Numbered from the stretch's first letter, positions 1 to 5,445 are shown. The stretch: DNA of 6,825 bases from Bacteroidia bacterium (GCA_016764115.1 JAESSM010000093.1:1-6825); one strand, 5' to 3'. Program-made: numbers and translations. The notes: generated from the letters alone by a model not told the origin.

Positions 1-811
1 ATTTCCGGCTTTCATTTTTTGCAGTTTGCTTCACTGTATTTTCTGCTCCGTTTCCATTTAAGAAAAATGAAAAGGTATCACTTCTTAAACCCAATCGTAA
101 TGTTTCTACAGGGATTACTTCATTCGGAGCAATATTTCCAAGATTAACATTAGCTCCCAATAGTTTAATAAAATATATTTGTTGAGGTTTTAAAGGAGCT
201 TCCCACAAGATCTGATCCTGGTCAATTTTAGTTAATATTTCCTGAACAAGACCTGATCTTACTTCACCTGTACCTCTGTAAAGTCCAACATTACCACTTT
301 CTCGTGCTTCTGCAATAACTTTCCATGCACCGGCCTCAATTTCTTTTTGGATAAATTCTATCCACTTATATGGCGGATAAATCACATCCGCATCCTTAGA
401 TCCTACTTCAGAAAGTACAGTTACTTGTTTTGATAAATCTTCTATGTACTTGCATTTTTCATCATGCTCCATTGTCATAGAACCATCGGATACTTCACAA
501 AACTCCAGATCGTATTTATCCAGTAACTTTTTGTAGTCATCATACTGACCTCTAACTACAAATGCCTCAAACAATGTTCCACCAAAATAAGTCTTAATGC
601 CTGCATTCTTGTAAGCAGTTAACTTATCTTTAAGATTAGCTGTAACAAATGAGGTTGCCCAGCCGAATTTCACAAAATCTGTAAATTCTGCGGACATAGA
701 AATGAAATTCTCTACTTCATTAATGCTAAGTCCTTTGTCCATCACCATTGTGATGCCAGCTTCTCTTGGTTTGCTGGTCCTCTCTGGAAGGTCGTTCAAT
801 GAGTAATTCAC
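1..811 (-). CDS. comA: Phosphosulfolactate synthase (ComA-like), 3' end cut by window edge
   Basis: My own translation gives 270 codons open to the window edge. The family enzyme, a TIM-barrel protein, joins phosphoenolpyruvate and sulfite to make (2R)-phospho-3-sulfolactate. It is known from coenzyme M synthesis in methanogens and from sulfolactate synthesis in Bacillus. Family-like segments, in order: TMVMDKGLS (residues 21-29), KFGWATS (48-54), YFGGTLFE (75-82), EVSDGS (106-111), SEVGSKD (134-140), EARESG (168-173), WEAP (203-206), KLLGANVNLGNI (216-227) and ETLRLGLRSDT (236-246). The start is GTG at 811-809: an in-frame TAA lies 12 bp upstream and no ATG precedes the conserved N-terminus. 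The conserved part ends near residue 250 and a hydrophilic tail (251-270) runs on; the next codon begins with T, so a stop could follow at once. Family assignment is firm. The product's fate in a bacterium that makes no coenzyme M is unknown; sulfonate or sulfonolipid metabolism is a guess. It is probably cotranscribed with the TPR gene 54 bp upstream. Confidence 0.88.
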   Translation of the reverse strand, partial: MNYSLNDLPERTSKPREAGITMVMDKGLSINEVENFISMSAEFTDFVKFGWATSFVTANLKDKLTAYKNAGIKTYFGGTLFEAFVVRGQYDDYKKLLDKYDLEFCEVSDGSMTMEHDEKCKYIEDLSKQVTVLSEVGSKDADVIYPPYKWIEFIQKEIEAGAWKVIAEARESGNVGLYRGTGEVRSGLVQEILTKIDQDQILWEAPLKPQQIYFIKLLGANVNLGNIAPNEVIPVETLRLGLRSDTFSFFLNGNGAENTVKQTAKNESRK

Positions 812-865
812 ACTTAAAATTATTTAGATGGCAAATTTAAGAAGAAATTTGGAAAAGAGAGTAAA

Positions 866-2272
866 TTATGGCTTATATAGGTTTATGAGATCTTGAATGA
901 TCTTATTGTTTTTTAAGTGGGGATAGTGTTCAAAGATCAAGTTATGTTTAGAGTAATCTCTAGTTAATGCTTGTTCTAAATAAACTGCGCCTTCTTTGTA
1001 TTTATTTTGCTTGAAGAAATATACAGATATCAAATAATAATAATCTACAAATTCAGGATTATGCCTGATACCTTCAAATAAAGTATCAATTGCTGTATCA
1101 AGTTGCTTGTCTTCAAATAAAGCATAAGACCAATCCATCCAGATATCTGTACTTTCCGGAGCGAGTTCTGCTACTCTTTTATATGCACCGGTTGCAGACT
1201 CAACATTGCCAAGTTTTGCCTCAGCATCTCCAAGTGCATGCCAATATTCCGGATTTTTACTATCTAGTTTTATAGATTTTTTAAAGAAATGAATAGATTC
1301 AAACCATCTCTCTTCGTTTTCTAAAGTTATTCCAATACCAAACCATGCTTCAGCCAATTCAGGGTCAATTTTGGTTGCTTTTTTATAAAAAGAACGGGCC
1401 TCGTCCATTTTTTCCAGCTTCTCATAACATTCTCCTATATTATAATAGGTTACCGCTTCAGGAGATTCATATTCGAAAGTACATTTGTAAATTTCAATAG
1501 CATCCTCATATTTCTCCATGTTGGCCAATGTATTGCCTTTGTTGAAATGAGCAGCAGCAAAATTCTCTTTTATCAGGATAGCATAATCATATGCCATGAT
1601 AGCCTTGTCGTATTTCTCTAACTTATTATAAACATTTCCTAAATTATACCAAGCTGCATAGGAGTAAGGTTCTTTATCAATAAATTGGTCGTAGAATTCA
1701 ATGCTCTCTTGAGACTGATTGATCAGATCATAGCAAAATGCTATTTCATAGAGTATCTCTTCATTGTTTGGATTTTCATCTAAACATTGTTTTAGTAAGC
1801 GAATCGCTTTTTCGAAATTTCCCTGGTTTTGATATACAGTAGCCAGGCAAAGATAAATTTCATCTTTATCTTCAGATATCGGTAAGGCTGTAGTATAACA
1901 CTTAATGGCTTCATTATAACAACCCAGGTAATTGTAAGCATCTCCTCTAAGCAATAATATATCAGGGCTGGATGGTTCTAATACTTCAGCTTTGTCTAAA
2001 ACTTCAAGCGCTGTTTTGTAGTCTGTTGTATTGATTAGGATCTGTGCTTTCTTTATAAGAAAAGTAGCATCAAAGGAATATTGCGATATGGCATATTTTA
2101 CAACACGAAGAGCTCGAACAGGATCGTGTTTATCAAGGTAGTAATCAATAATATTTTCAAAAGCATCAGGTTCAAAGAAATATTGATCCTTTTTTCGTAG
2201 CATTTCTTCAAACCGTTGAACGGAAGATTTCTGATCTTCTTCGTTAAATTCGTCTTCAAACTCTTCTCTCAT
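866..2272 (-). CDS. Cytoplasmic tetratricopeptide-repeat (TPR) scaffold protein
   Basis: This 468-residue protein consists almost wholly of TPRs. After an acidic N-terminus (residues 1-15, many E and D) about eleven or twelve 34-residue helical hairpins follow with starts near 34, 68, 102, 136, 171, 205, 239, 273, 307, 341, 375 and 409. Typical TPR positions are visible, for example W-Y-N-L-G-N-V-Y near 208-215, AAHFNKGNTLA near 240-250, AEAWFGIGITL near 307-317 and repeated P at repeat boundaries. TPRs form a superhelix that binds other proteins or peptides; no catalytic domain is present. There is no signal peptide or membrane segment, so it should be cytoplasmic. The partner is unknown. 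The ATG at 2272 lacks a clear Shine-Dalgarno sequence, as is usual in Bacteroidota. It lies 54 bp upstream of the comA-like gene on the same strand and is divergent from lpxH. The TPR call is firm; the biological role is not known. Confidence 0.9.
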   Translation of the reverse strand: MREEFEDEFNEEDQKSSVQRFEEMLRKKDQYFFEPDAFENIIDYYLDKHDPVRALRVVKYAISQYSFDATFLIKKAQILINTTDYKTALEVLDKAEVLEPSSPDILLLRGDAYNYLGCYNEAIKCYTTALPISEDKDEIYLCLATVYQNQGNFEKAIRLLKQCLDENPNNEEILYEIAFCYDLINQSQESIEFYDQFIDKEPYSYAAWYNLGNVYNKLEKYDKAIMAYDYAILIKENFAAAHFNKGNTLANMEKYEDAIEIYKCTFEYESPEAVTYYNIGECYEKLEKMDEARSFYKKATKIDPELAEAWFGIGITLENEERWFESIHFFKKSIKLDSKNPEYWHALGDAEAKLGNVESATGAYKRVAELAPESTDIWMDWSYALFEDKQLDTAIDTLFEGIRHNPEFVDYYYLISVYFFKQNKYKEGAVYLEQALTRDYSKHNLIFEHYPHLKNNKIIQDLINLYKP

Positions 2273-2385
2273 CTATCGTAGGATAAAATTAGTTTTTACG
2301 AATATACTACAAATACCCCAATTTTCAGTACGAAATCAACCCTACTTTTCAACAAGTCCATGGGGATAACTCCTACTATTTATAC

Positions 2386-2407
2386 TATATTTGTTATACT
2401 ATATTTG
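2386..2407 (+). promoter_or_regulatory. Tandem -7 boxes upstream of lpxH, from a 14-bp duplication
   Basis: The 14-mer TATACTATATTTGT occurs twice head to tail at 2381-2394 and 2395-2408. Each copy contains TATATTTG (2386-2393 and 2400-2407), a perfect match to the Bacteroidota -7 consensus TAnnTTTG, facing lpxH. No convincing TTG/TTTG -33 element sits 17-23 bp upstream of either box, so strength and start site are uncertain. Transcription from the second box would leave a leader of roughly 35-40 nt before the GTG at 2451. Confidence 0.5.
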
Positions 2408-2425
2408 TCACAAAAATGTTATAGT
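2398..2425. promoter_or_regulatory. Nested palindromes at the predicted lpxH transcription start
   Basis: TTTGT-C-ACAAA (2404-2414) is a perfect interrupted palindrome that begins inside the second -7 box. It is enclosed by ACTATA (2398-2403) and TATAGT (2420-2425), which are also inverted repeats. Such a site could be an operator or a leader hairpin. The region is A/T-rich, so chance is a real alternative, and no regulator can be named. Confidence 0.25.
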
Positions 2426-2450
2426 AAAAGCGATATAATCCTTACAGGAC

Positions 2451-3212
2451 GTGGATGACAAAAAAATTTATTTTGCTTCTGATTTTCACTTGGGTTCTGA
2501 TCATTTCGGGAATTCATTAGAAAGAGAGAAGCGAATTATTCGTTGGTTAGACCATATAAAAAATGACGCCGCTGAGCTGTATTTGGTTGGTGATATATTT
2601 GAGTTTTGGTTTGAATATAAACGTGCGGTACCTAAAGGATTTGTTAGGTTGTTAGGTAAGTTAGCTGAGATATCCGATTCGGGAATACCCATTCATTACC
2701 TTACAGGAAATCATGATATTTGGTTAAAAACATATTTTCAGGAAGAACTTAACTTTAAGGTTTACTTTGAACCAGTTATCAGAGATATTAATGGCTTGAA
2801 GTTTTACATTGCTCATGGTGATGGCCTAGGCCCAGGAGATTTTGGCGGTAAGTTTGTGAATAGCATAATGAAGAATGGCATTGCCAAATGGTTGTTTGGT
2901 AAGATTCATCCTGACTTGGGAATTAAGTTAGGGTATTACTTCTCACATAAAAGTGGAGTTAAAAGTAAAAGAAATGGAGAATTATATCACGGTGATGATA
3001 AAGAGCTATTGGTACTGCACTCAAAGTCAGTTCTGGAAAAAGAGCATGTTGACTTTTTCATATTCGGACACCGACACATGGCTTTAGATATGAAATTAAC
3101 CGAAACTTCCCGCTATGTGAATTTAGGAGATTGGTTTGATATCAACAGCTATGGCGAATTAGATGGCAAGAATTTTGAACTAAAATATTTTGAACAAGAG
3201 TTACCAGTGTGA
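2451..3212 (+). CDS. lpxH: UDP-2,3-diacylglucosamine diphosphatase (LpxH)
   Basis: This calcineurin-like metallophosphoesterase cleaves UDP-2,3-diacylglucosamine to lipid X and UMP, the fourth step of lipid A synthesis, at the inner face of the inner membrane. The expected metal ligands are present: D11 and H13 (SDFHLG), D48 (VGDIFEF), N87 and H88 (TGNHD), H122 (AHGDG), and H207 with H209 (FGHRH). The Bacteroidota-typical segments VPKGFVRLLGKLAE (60-73) and GDGLGPGDFG (123-132) are also present. The 253-residue length is normal for this group. Translation starts at GTG 2451: TAA at 2436-2438 is in frame and no other usual start lies between. An ATG at 2455 is out of frame. AGGA (2446-2449) abuts the start too closely to be a good ribosome site. 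The gene is divergent from the TPR gene and is followed by a terminator-like hairpin, so it may be transcribed alone. Confidence in function is high. Confidence 0.94.
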   Translation: MDDKKIYFASDFHLGSDHFGNSLEREKRIIRWLDHIKNDAAELYLVGDIFEFWFEYKRAVPKGFVRLLGKLAEISDSGIPIHYLTGNHDIWLKTYFQEELNFKVYFEPVIRDINGLKFYIAHGDGLGPGDFGGKFVNSIMKNGIAKWLFGKIHPDLGIKLGYYFSHKSGVKSKRNGELYHGDDKELLVLHSKSVLEKEHVDFFIFGHRHMALDMKLTETSRYVNLGDWFDINSYGELDGKNFELKYFEQELPV

Positions 3213-3244
3213 TGATTTGCAAAATGAGGTAACTAAATTTTTTT
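3199..3244 (+). terminator. Rho-independent terminator candidate at the end of lpxH
   Basis: AGTTACC (3199-3205) and GGTAACT (3228-3234) are perfect 7-bp inverted arms around a 22-nt loop. They are followed by AAA and seven T residues (3238-3244). The left arm lies within the last codons of lpxH. The loop is long and the stem short, so this is a moderate candidate. If it works, the lipoprotein gene downstream is not simply read from the lpxH promoter. Confidence 0.45.
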
Positions 3245-3254
3245 GAGTAAAACT

Positions 3255-3282
3255 CTAAATCCTAATATCTAAACCCTAAACA
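3255..3282 (+). repeat. Four-unit heptamer array, CTAA-headed, left copy
   Basis: Four consecutive 7-bp units all begin with CTAA: CTAAATC (3255-3261), CTAATAT (3262-3268), CTAAACC (3269-3275) and CTAAACA (3276-3282). The array contains the 12-mer CTAAACCCTAAA (3269-3280). The same 12-mer occurs on the opposite strand at 3868-3879. Compared as 24-mers, 3257-3280 and the reverse complement of 3868-3891 agree at 20 positions. Function is unknown. Confidence 0.75.
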
Positions 3283-3289
3283 ATGTCAG

Positions 3290-3322
3290 ATGTTCAAAAT
3301 ACTGAAGTATAAAAGTGAACAT
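3290..3322. repeat. Nested inverted repeat left of the cassette boundary
   Basis: ATGTTCA (3290-3296) and TGAACAT (3316-3322) are perfect 7-bp arms. Inside them ATAC (3299-3302) and GTAT (3307-3310) can form a second stem with a TGAA loop. No T-tract follows, so it does not look like a terminator. It may be a leader hairpin or the remains of another recombination site. Confidence 0.4.
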
Positions 3323-3339
3323 TTTGGATTTATTATTTT

Positions 3340-3349
3340 GTTAGCGAAC
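3340..3349 (+). repeat. Left arm of 10-bp inverted repeat bracketing the lipoprotein gene
   Basis: GTTAGCGAAC here is the exact reverse complement of GTTCGCTAAC at 3820-3829. It ends 15 bp before the ATG of the lipoprotein gene. The arm is richer in G and C than its flanks, which makes a chance match less likely. It includes the proposed left boundary G|TTAGCG between 3340 and 3341. Confidence 0.8.
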
Positions 3350-3364
3350 ATTGAATAAGATAAA

Positions 3365-3817
3365 ATGAATCGATATTTAAATTTAGCTTTATATTTAATT
3401 ATAGCTTTCATAGTTCTATCCTGTAACAAAGTAAAAATGCATGAGAATAAAATTGAGGGCGAATATTGGAAAGTTAAAAAGTTCATAGTTAACGATATTG
3501 ATTCTACTGAATATGTAAAATATTCATCTGTATTGGGATATAGATTTGCAATTGAAGATGATTATAGAGGAAAGTTAAATAAGTTTCATCGAATTTACGA
3601 AGTGGCTGCAGATGGTTCTGAGACGTCTTTTGGCCATTGGGGCAGAAGAGAGAAAAATAAAATGTTCTTAGGTGTCGAATACAAGACTGAAGAAACTGGA
3701 CCATTTTATCATGACCATTATTATCACGCTTTCGATATTATCTCAATTAAGAAAGATAAGATGAAGTACAAGCTAAAATTAGATGATGATACTTATGAAA
3801 TTGAATTTGAACGATAA
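3365..3817 (+). CDS. Small putative lipoprotein of unknown function, possibly lipocalin-like
   Basis: The 150-residue product has a lipoprotein signal: N-R near the start, a hydrophobic stretch from about residue 5 to 18, then the lipobox V-L-S-C with C20 as lipidated residue and N at +2. The mature part (21-150) begins with charged residues and then alternating strands: EYWKVKKFIV near 33-42, a cluster of H, Y and W residues including FGHWGRREK, then FYHDHYYHAFD, and a C-terminal strand pair, KMKYKLKLDD and DTYEIEFER. This pattern of short strands opening with I-E-G-E-Y-W suggests a small beta-barrel of the lipocalin-like kind found in many Bacteroidota lipoproteins, but I do not recognise the family. 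It would sit in the outer or inner membrane facing the periplasm. No clear promoter precedes it; the 5' leader is A-rich without a Shine-Dalgarno sequence. It lies alone inside the proposed cassette between lpxH and the propeller-like gene, which suggests that it is a late insertion. Confidence 0.8.
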   Translation: MNRYLNLALYLIIAFIVLSCNKVKMHENKIEGEYWKVKKFIVNDIDSTEYVKYSSVLGYRFAIEDDYRGKLNKFHRIYEVAADGSETSFGHWGRREKNKMFLGVEYKTEETGPFYHDHYYHAFDIISIKKDKMKYKLKLDDDTYEIEFER

Positions 3818-3819
3818 TC

Positions 3820-3829
3820 GTTCGCTAAC
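3820..3829 (-). repeat. Right arm of 10-bp inverted repeat bracketing the lipoprotein gene
   Basis: GTTCGCTAAC begins 2 bp after the TAA stop (3815-3817) of the lipoprotein gene and is the exact reverse complement of 3340-3349. It is followed by CGTGCTTTGCATCAACG, which ends at the proposed right boundary (3846|3847). An R-box-like CGCTAAC next to a stop codon and a terminal CAACG|TT recall integron attC sites. Confidence 0.8.
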
Positions 3830-3847
3830 CGTGCTTTGCATCAACGT

Positions 3848-3923
3848 TAATTTGTTATAGTTTAGTATTTAGGGTTTAGTGCTTAGTATTTCAGTACAAA
3901 ATAGGAAACCAATTAACAAATTA
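3848..3923. repeat. 10-bp inverted repeat enclosing the right heptamer array
   Basis: TAATTTGTTA (3848-3857) and TAACAAATTA (3914-3923) are perfect inverted arms 56 bp apart, with the right heptamer array between them. The left arm starts 1 bp after the proposed cassette boundary and the right arm ends 13 bp before the ATG at 3937. The arms are A/T-rich, so part of the match may be chance. Confidence 0.4.
3859..3886 (-). repeat. Four-unit heptamer array, right copy in inverted orientation
   Basis: On the plus strand four consecutive 7-bp units end in TTAG: AGTTTAG (3859-3865), TATTTAG (3866-3872), GGTTTAG (3873-3879) and TGCTTAG (3880-3886). On the minus strand they read as CTAA-headed units like those at 3255-3282. 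A degenerate fifth unit, TATTTCA, follows. The two arrays face each other across the lipoprotein gene. Confidence 0.75.
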
Positions 3924-3936
3924 CTACAATAGCTGT

Positions 3937-4722
3937 ATGATCTTTATTCAAATATTTTTCATTTTTCTGCTAAACCTAACATCTCAGGAATTAAAGCTGG
4001 TAAAGAGTCTTCCGATGCAGGCAGTAGCCTTCACAACAGATAACACAGGGAATTACTATAGCGTGTCTCTCCAAAATGAGATTCTTAAACATCAACAGGA
4101 TGGAACATTACTTGCTACTTATGATGATAAAACCAGAGGAGAAATAAGTTCGGTTAATACTTCCATTCCTTTAGAGTTGTTTTTGTTTTATCAGGATCAA
4201 CATCAAATTGTATATCTGGATAATACGATGAGTCAAAAAAGTACCATTGATCTTGAGCAGTACGATCTTACGCAAGTATCGTTAGCCTGCCCTTCTTATG
4301 ATAAAGGCATTTGGGTATATGATGAATTTGATTTTGAGCTTAAAAAATATGATAATAAACTCAACTTGGTTCATAAAAGTGGAAATTTGAACTCAATAGT
4401 CGGAACATCTATGGCTCCTGATTATTTAACTGAAAATAATGATTGGGTATATTTGAATAATCCAGCTTCCGGAATTTTGGTCTTGGATATTTATGGAACT
4501 TATTCTAAAACCATTCCTATTTTGGCAATAGATGAGTTTCAGGTAAAGGGAGATTATATCTATTACTTAAAAGAAAACGAACTACATTCCTATAATGTTA
4601 AAACACTTGAAGATCATCTAATACCAGTAGAGGGAAATGTCGAATTTAATTCGGTAAGAGTGGAAAAAGAAAGAGTGTTTTTAATGACCAAAGATCAATT
4701 ATACATTTATAAGTATCATTGA
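3937..4722 (+). CDS. Secreted propeller-like protein conserved in Bacteroidota, function unknown
   Basis: The 261-residue product begins with a short hydrophobic signal (about residues 1-16, ending near the LTSQ segment), after which the mature protein would be exported to the periplasm. The rest is made of short beta-strand repeats with a pattern seen in propeller proteins: VAFTTDNTGNYYSVS, EILKHQQDGTLLATY, IVYLDN, GIWVYDE and DWVYLNN. The stretch from about residue 68 to 100 (R-G-E-I-S-S-V-N, P-L-E-L-F-L-F-Y, I-V-Y-L-D-N) resembles a conserved uncharacterised Bacteroidota family that I recognise by pattern only. There is no enzyme motif. The signal has no Lys or Arg before the hydrophobic core, which is unusual. 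ATG 3937 is still the only usual start, because an in-frame TAG lies at 3877-3879 with no ATG, GTG or TTG between. Its last 7 bp overlap the end of the convergent trkA-type gene. Confidence 0.75.
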   Translation: MIFIQIFFIFLLNLTSQELKLVKSLPMQAVAFTTDNTGNYYSVSLQNEILKHQQDGTLLATYDDKTRGEISSVNTSIPLELFLFYQDQHQIVYLDNTMSQKSTIDLEQYDLTQVSLACPSYDKGIWVYDEFDFELKKYDNKLNLVHKSGNLNSIVGTSMAPDYLTENNDWVYLNNPASGILVLDIYGTYSKTIPILAIDEFQVKGDYIYYLKENELHSYNVKTLEDHLIPVEGNVEFNSVRVEKERVFLMTKDQLYIYKYH

Positions 4723-5405
4723 TTTATTTCAATAAACCGTTCAATATCTCTTGTTTTACCCATAATGAGCATGGTATCGGTATCAAACAAAACGGTATCT
4801 GATCTGGGAACTCCTAGTATGTGAATTTCTTTTACCGTTTCTCCATTTTTTGTAACATCAAACTCTCTCTTGACAGTAATAAGGTTGAGGTTATATTTCT
4901 TTCTTAAGCTTAGGTCGATCAATGTTCGGTTTGAAATTTTTGGCGGAGTTTTCACTTCTACAATTTCATATTCATCGGGAAGTTGTAAAGAAGATACAAC
5001 GCTAGGATTGATAAGTTTTTCAGCTACAGCTACACTTACCTCATCCTCAGGAGAGAGAATTTCTGTAACACCCACTTTTTCGAGTATCATTCTTTGATGT
5101 CGGTTCATTGCTCTTGCGATGATCCTTTTACAATTCATCTCCATTAATAGAACTGTAGTTAATAAAAGCCCATCAAAGTTTTCACCAATGGCCACCACCA
5201 CAGCGTCCATTTCCTGAACATTCTGGCCTCTCAAAGCTCTAATATCTGTGGCTTCCATAGTAACTGCATATGCCACATCTTCACGAATATTATTTACTGA
5301 TTCTTCTCGGTTATCGATGGCTAATACTTCAGCACCACGCTGAGCAAGTACTCTAGCAATAGCGCTTCCAAATTGTCCTAGTCCTATAACTGCAAACCGA
5401 TGCAT
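4716..5405 (-). CDS. ktrA: TrkA/KtrA-type potassium channel regulatory subunit (RCK protein)
   Basis: The 229-residue protein has one RCK_N Rossmann domain (about 3-120) and one RCK_C domain (about 137-226), the size of KtrA/KtrC rather than the doubled TrkA of enteric bacteria. The nucleotide-binding signature GLGQFG (8-13) is intact, followed by the acidic D31 at the end of the second strand (VLAIDN), which binds the ribose of NAD(H) or ATP-type ligands, and by MEATD (50-54). VVVAIGENF (69-77) and IIARAM (95-100) match the family. Such proteins form cytoplasmic octameric rings that gate a TrkH/KtrB-type membrane subunit. No gene for that subunit is in the window. The ATG at 5405 is preceded by an A-rich leader. 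It lies 40 bp downstream of the PLP-enzyme gene on the same strand and could be read from that promoter; it ends in a 7-bp tail-to-tail overlap with the propeller-like gene. KtrA is the best label, but a TrkA name is equally usual. Confidence 0.88.
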   Translation of the reverse strand: MHRFAVIGLGQFGSAIARVLAQRGAEVLAIDNREESVNNIREDVAYAVTMEATDIRALRGQNVQEMDAVVVAIGENFDGLLLTTVLLMEMNCKRIIARAMNRHQRMILEKVGVTEILSPEDEVSVAVAEKLINPSVVSSLQLPDEYEIVEVKTPPKISNRTLIDLSLRKKYNLNLITVKREFDVTKNGETVKEIHILGVPRSDTVLFDTDTMLIMGKTRDIERFIEINQ

Positions 5406-5445
5406 TTTTTAAACTGATAATTACTAATCTATAATTGTTAATTGA

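Larger units (their letters stand above)
3341..3846 (+). mobile_element. Putative integron-like single-gene cassette (506 bp)
   Basis: The proposed unit runs from TTAGCGAACATTG at its left end to CATCAACG at its right end. It contains one gene (3365-3817), whose ATG is 24 bp from the left boundary and whose stop is 2 bp before the right inverted-repeat arm. Joining the two ends would create CAACG|TTAGCGAAC. GTTCGCTAAC (3820-3829) could then pair with GTTAGCGAAC in one hairpin with a 16-nt loop; that loop contains a smaller TGC-TTT-GCA hairpin. Known integron cassettes share this plan: cleavage at G|TT, one promoterless ORF, recombination hairpin just after the stop. Differences from a normal attC are the short distance between the arms and core boxes that do not fully match GTTRRRY/RYYYAAC. 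No integrase is in the window. Alternatives are a small unit with terminal inverted repeats moved in trans, or an RNA structure pairing the two ends of the transcript. Confidence 0.5.

Noticed and set aside
2273..2340. Promoter for the TPR gene on the minus strand
   Set aside because: TATATTCG is one mismatch from TAnnTTTG, but the nearest TTG elements are 12 or about 31 bp away, outside the usual 17-23 bp spacing. No supported promoter could be assigned.
3286..3486. Minus-strand open frame overlapping the start of the lipoprotein gene
   Set aside because: The plus-strand frame has a clear lipobox and a tight fit between the repeat arms. The minus frame has no recognisable feature and crosses the repeat-rich intergenic sequence.
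3340..3846. A canonical integron attC site or a classical insertion sequence
   Set aside because: The distance between the R-like boxes is only 16 nt, the boxes do not fully match RYYYAAC/GTTRRRY, there is no integrase or transposase gene, and no clear target-site duplication flanks the inverted repeat. It is kept only as a cassette-like unit.
3868..3879. TTTAGGG-type sequence identical to a plant telomere repeat unit
   Set aside because: Only one and a half perfect units occur, within a degenerate heptamer array surrounded by bacterial genes. The match is coincidental to the CTAA-headed repeat.
3255..3886. CRISPR array
   Set aside because: The repeats are 7 bp in direct tandem without spacers, and the two arrays are inverted relative to each other.
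5406..5445. Terminator between the PLP-enzyme gene and the trkA-type gene
   Set aside because: Only weak A/T-rich inverted matches (AATTA/TAATT) are present, with no stable stem, so readthrough is more likely.
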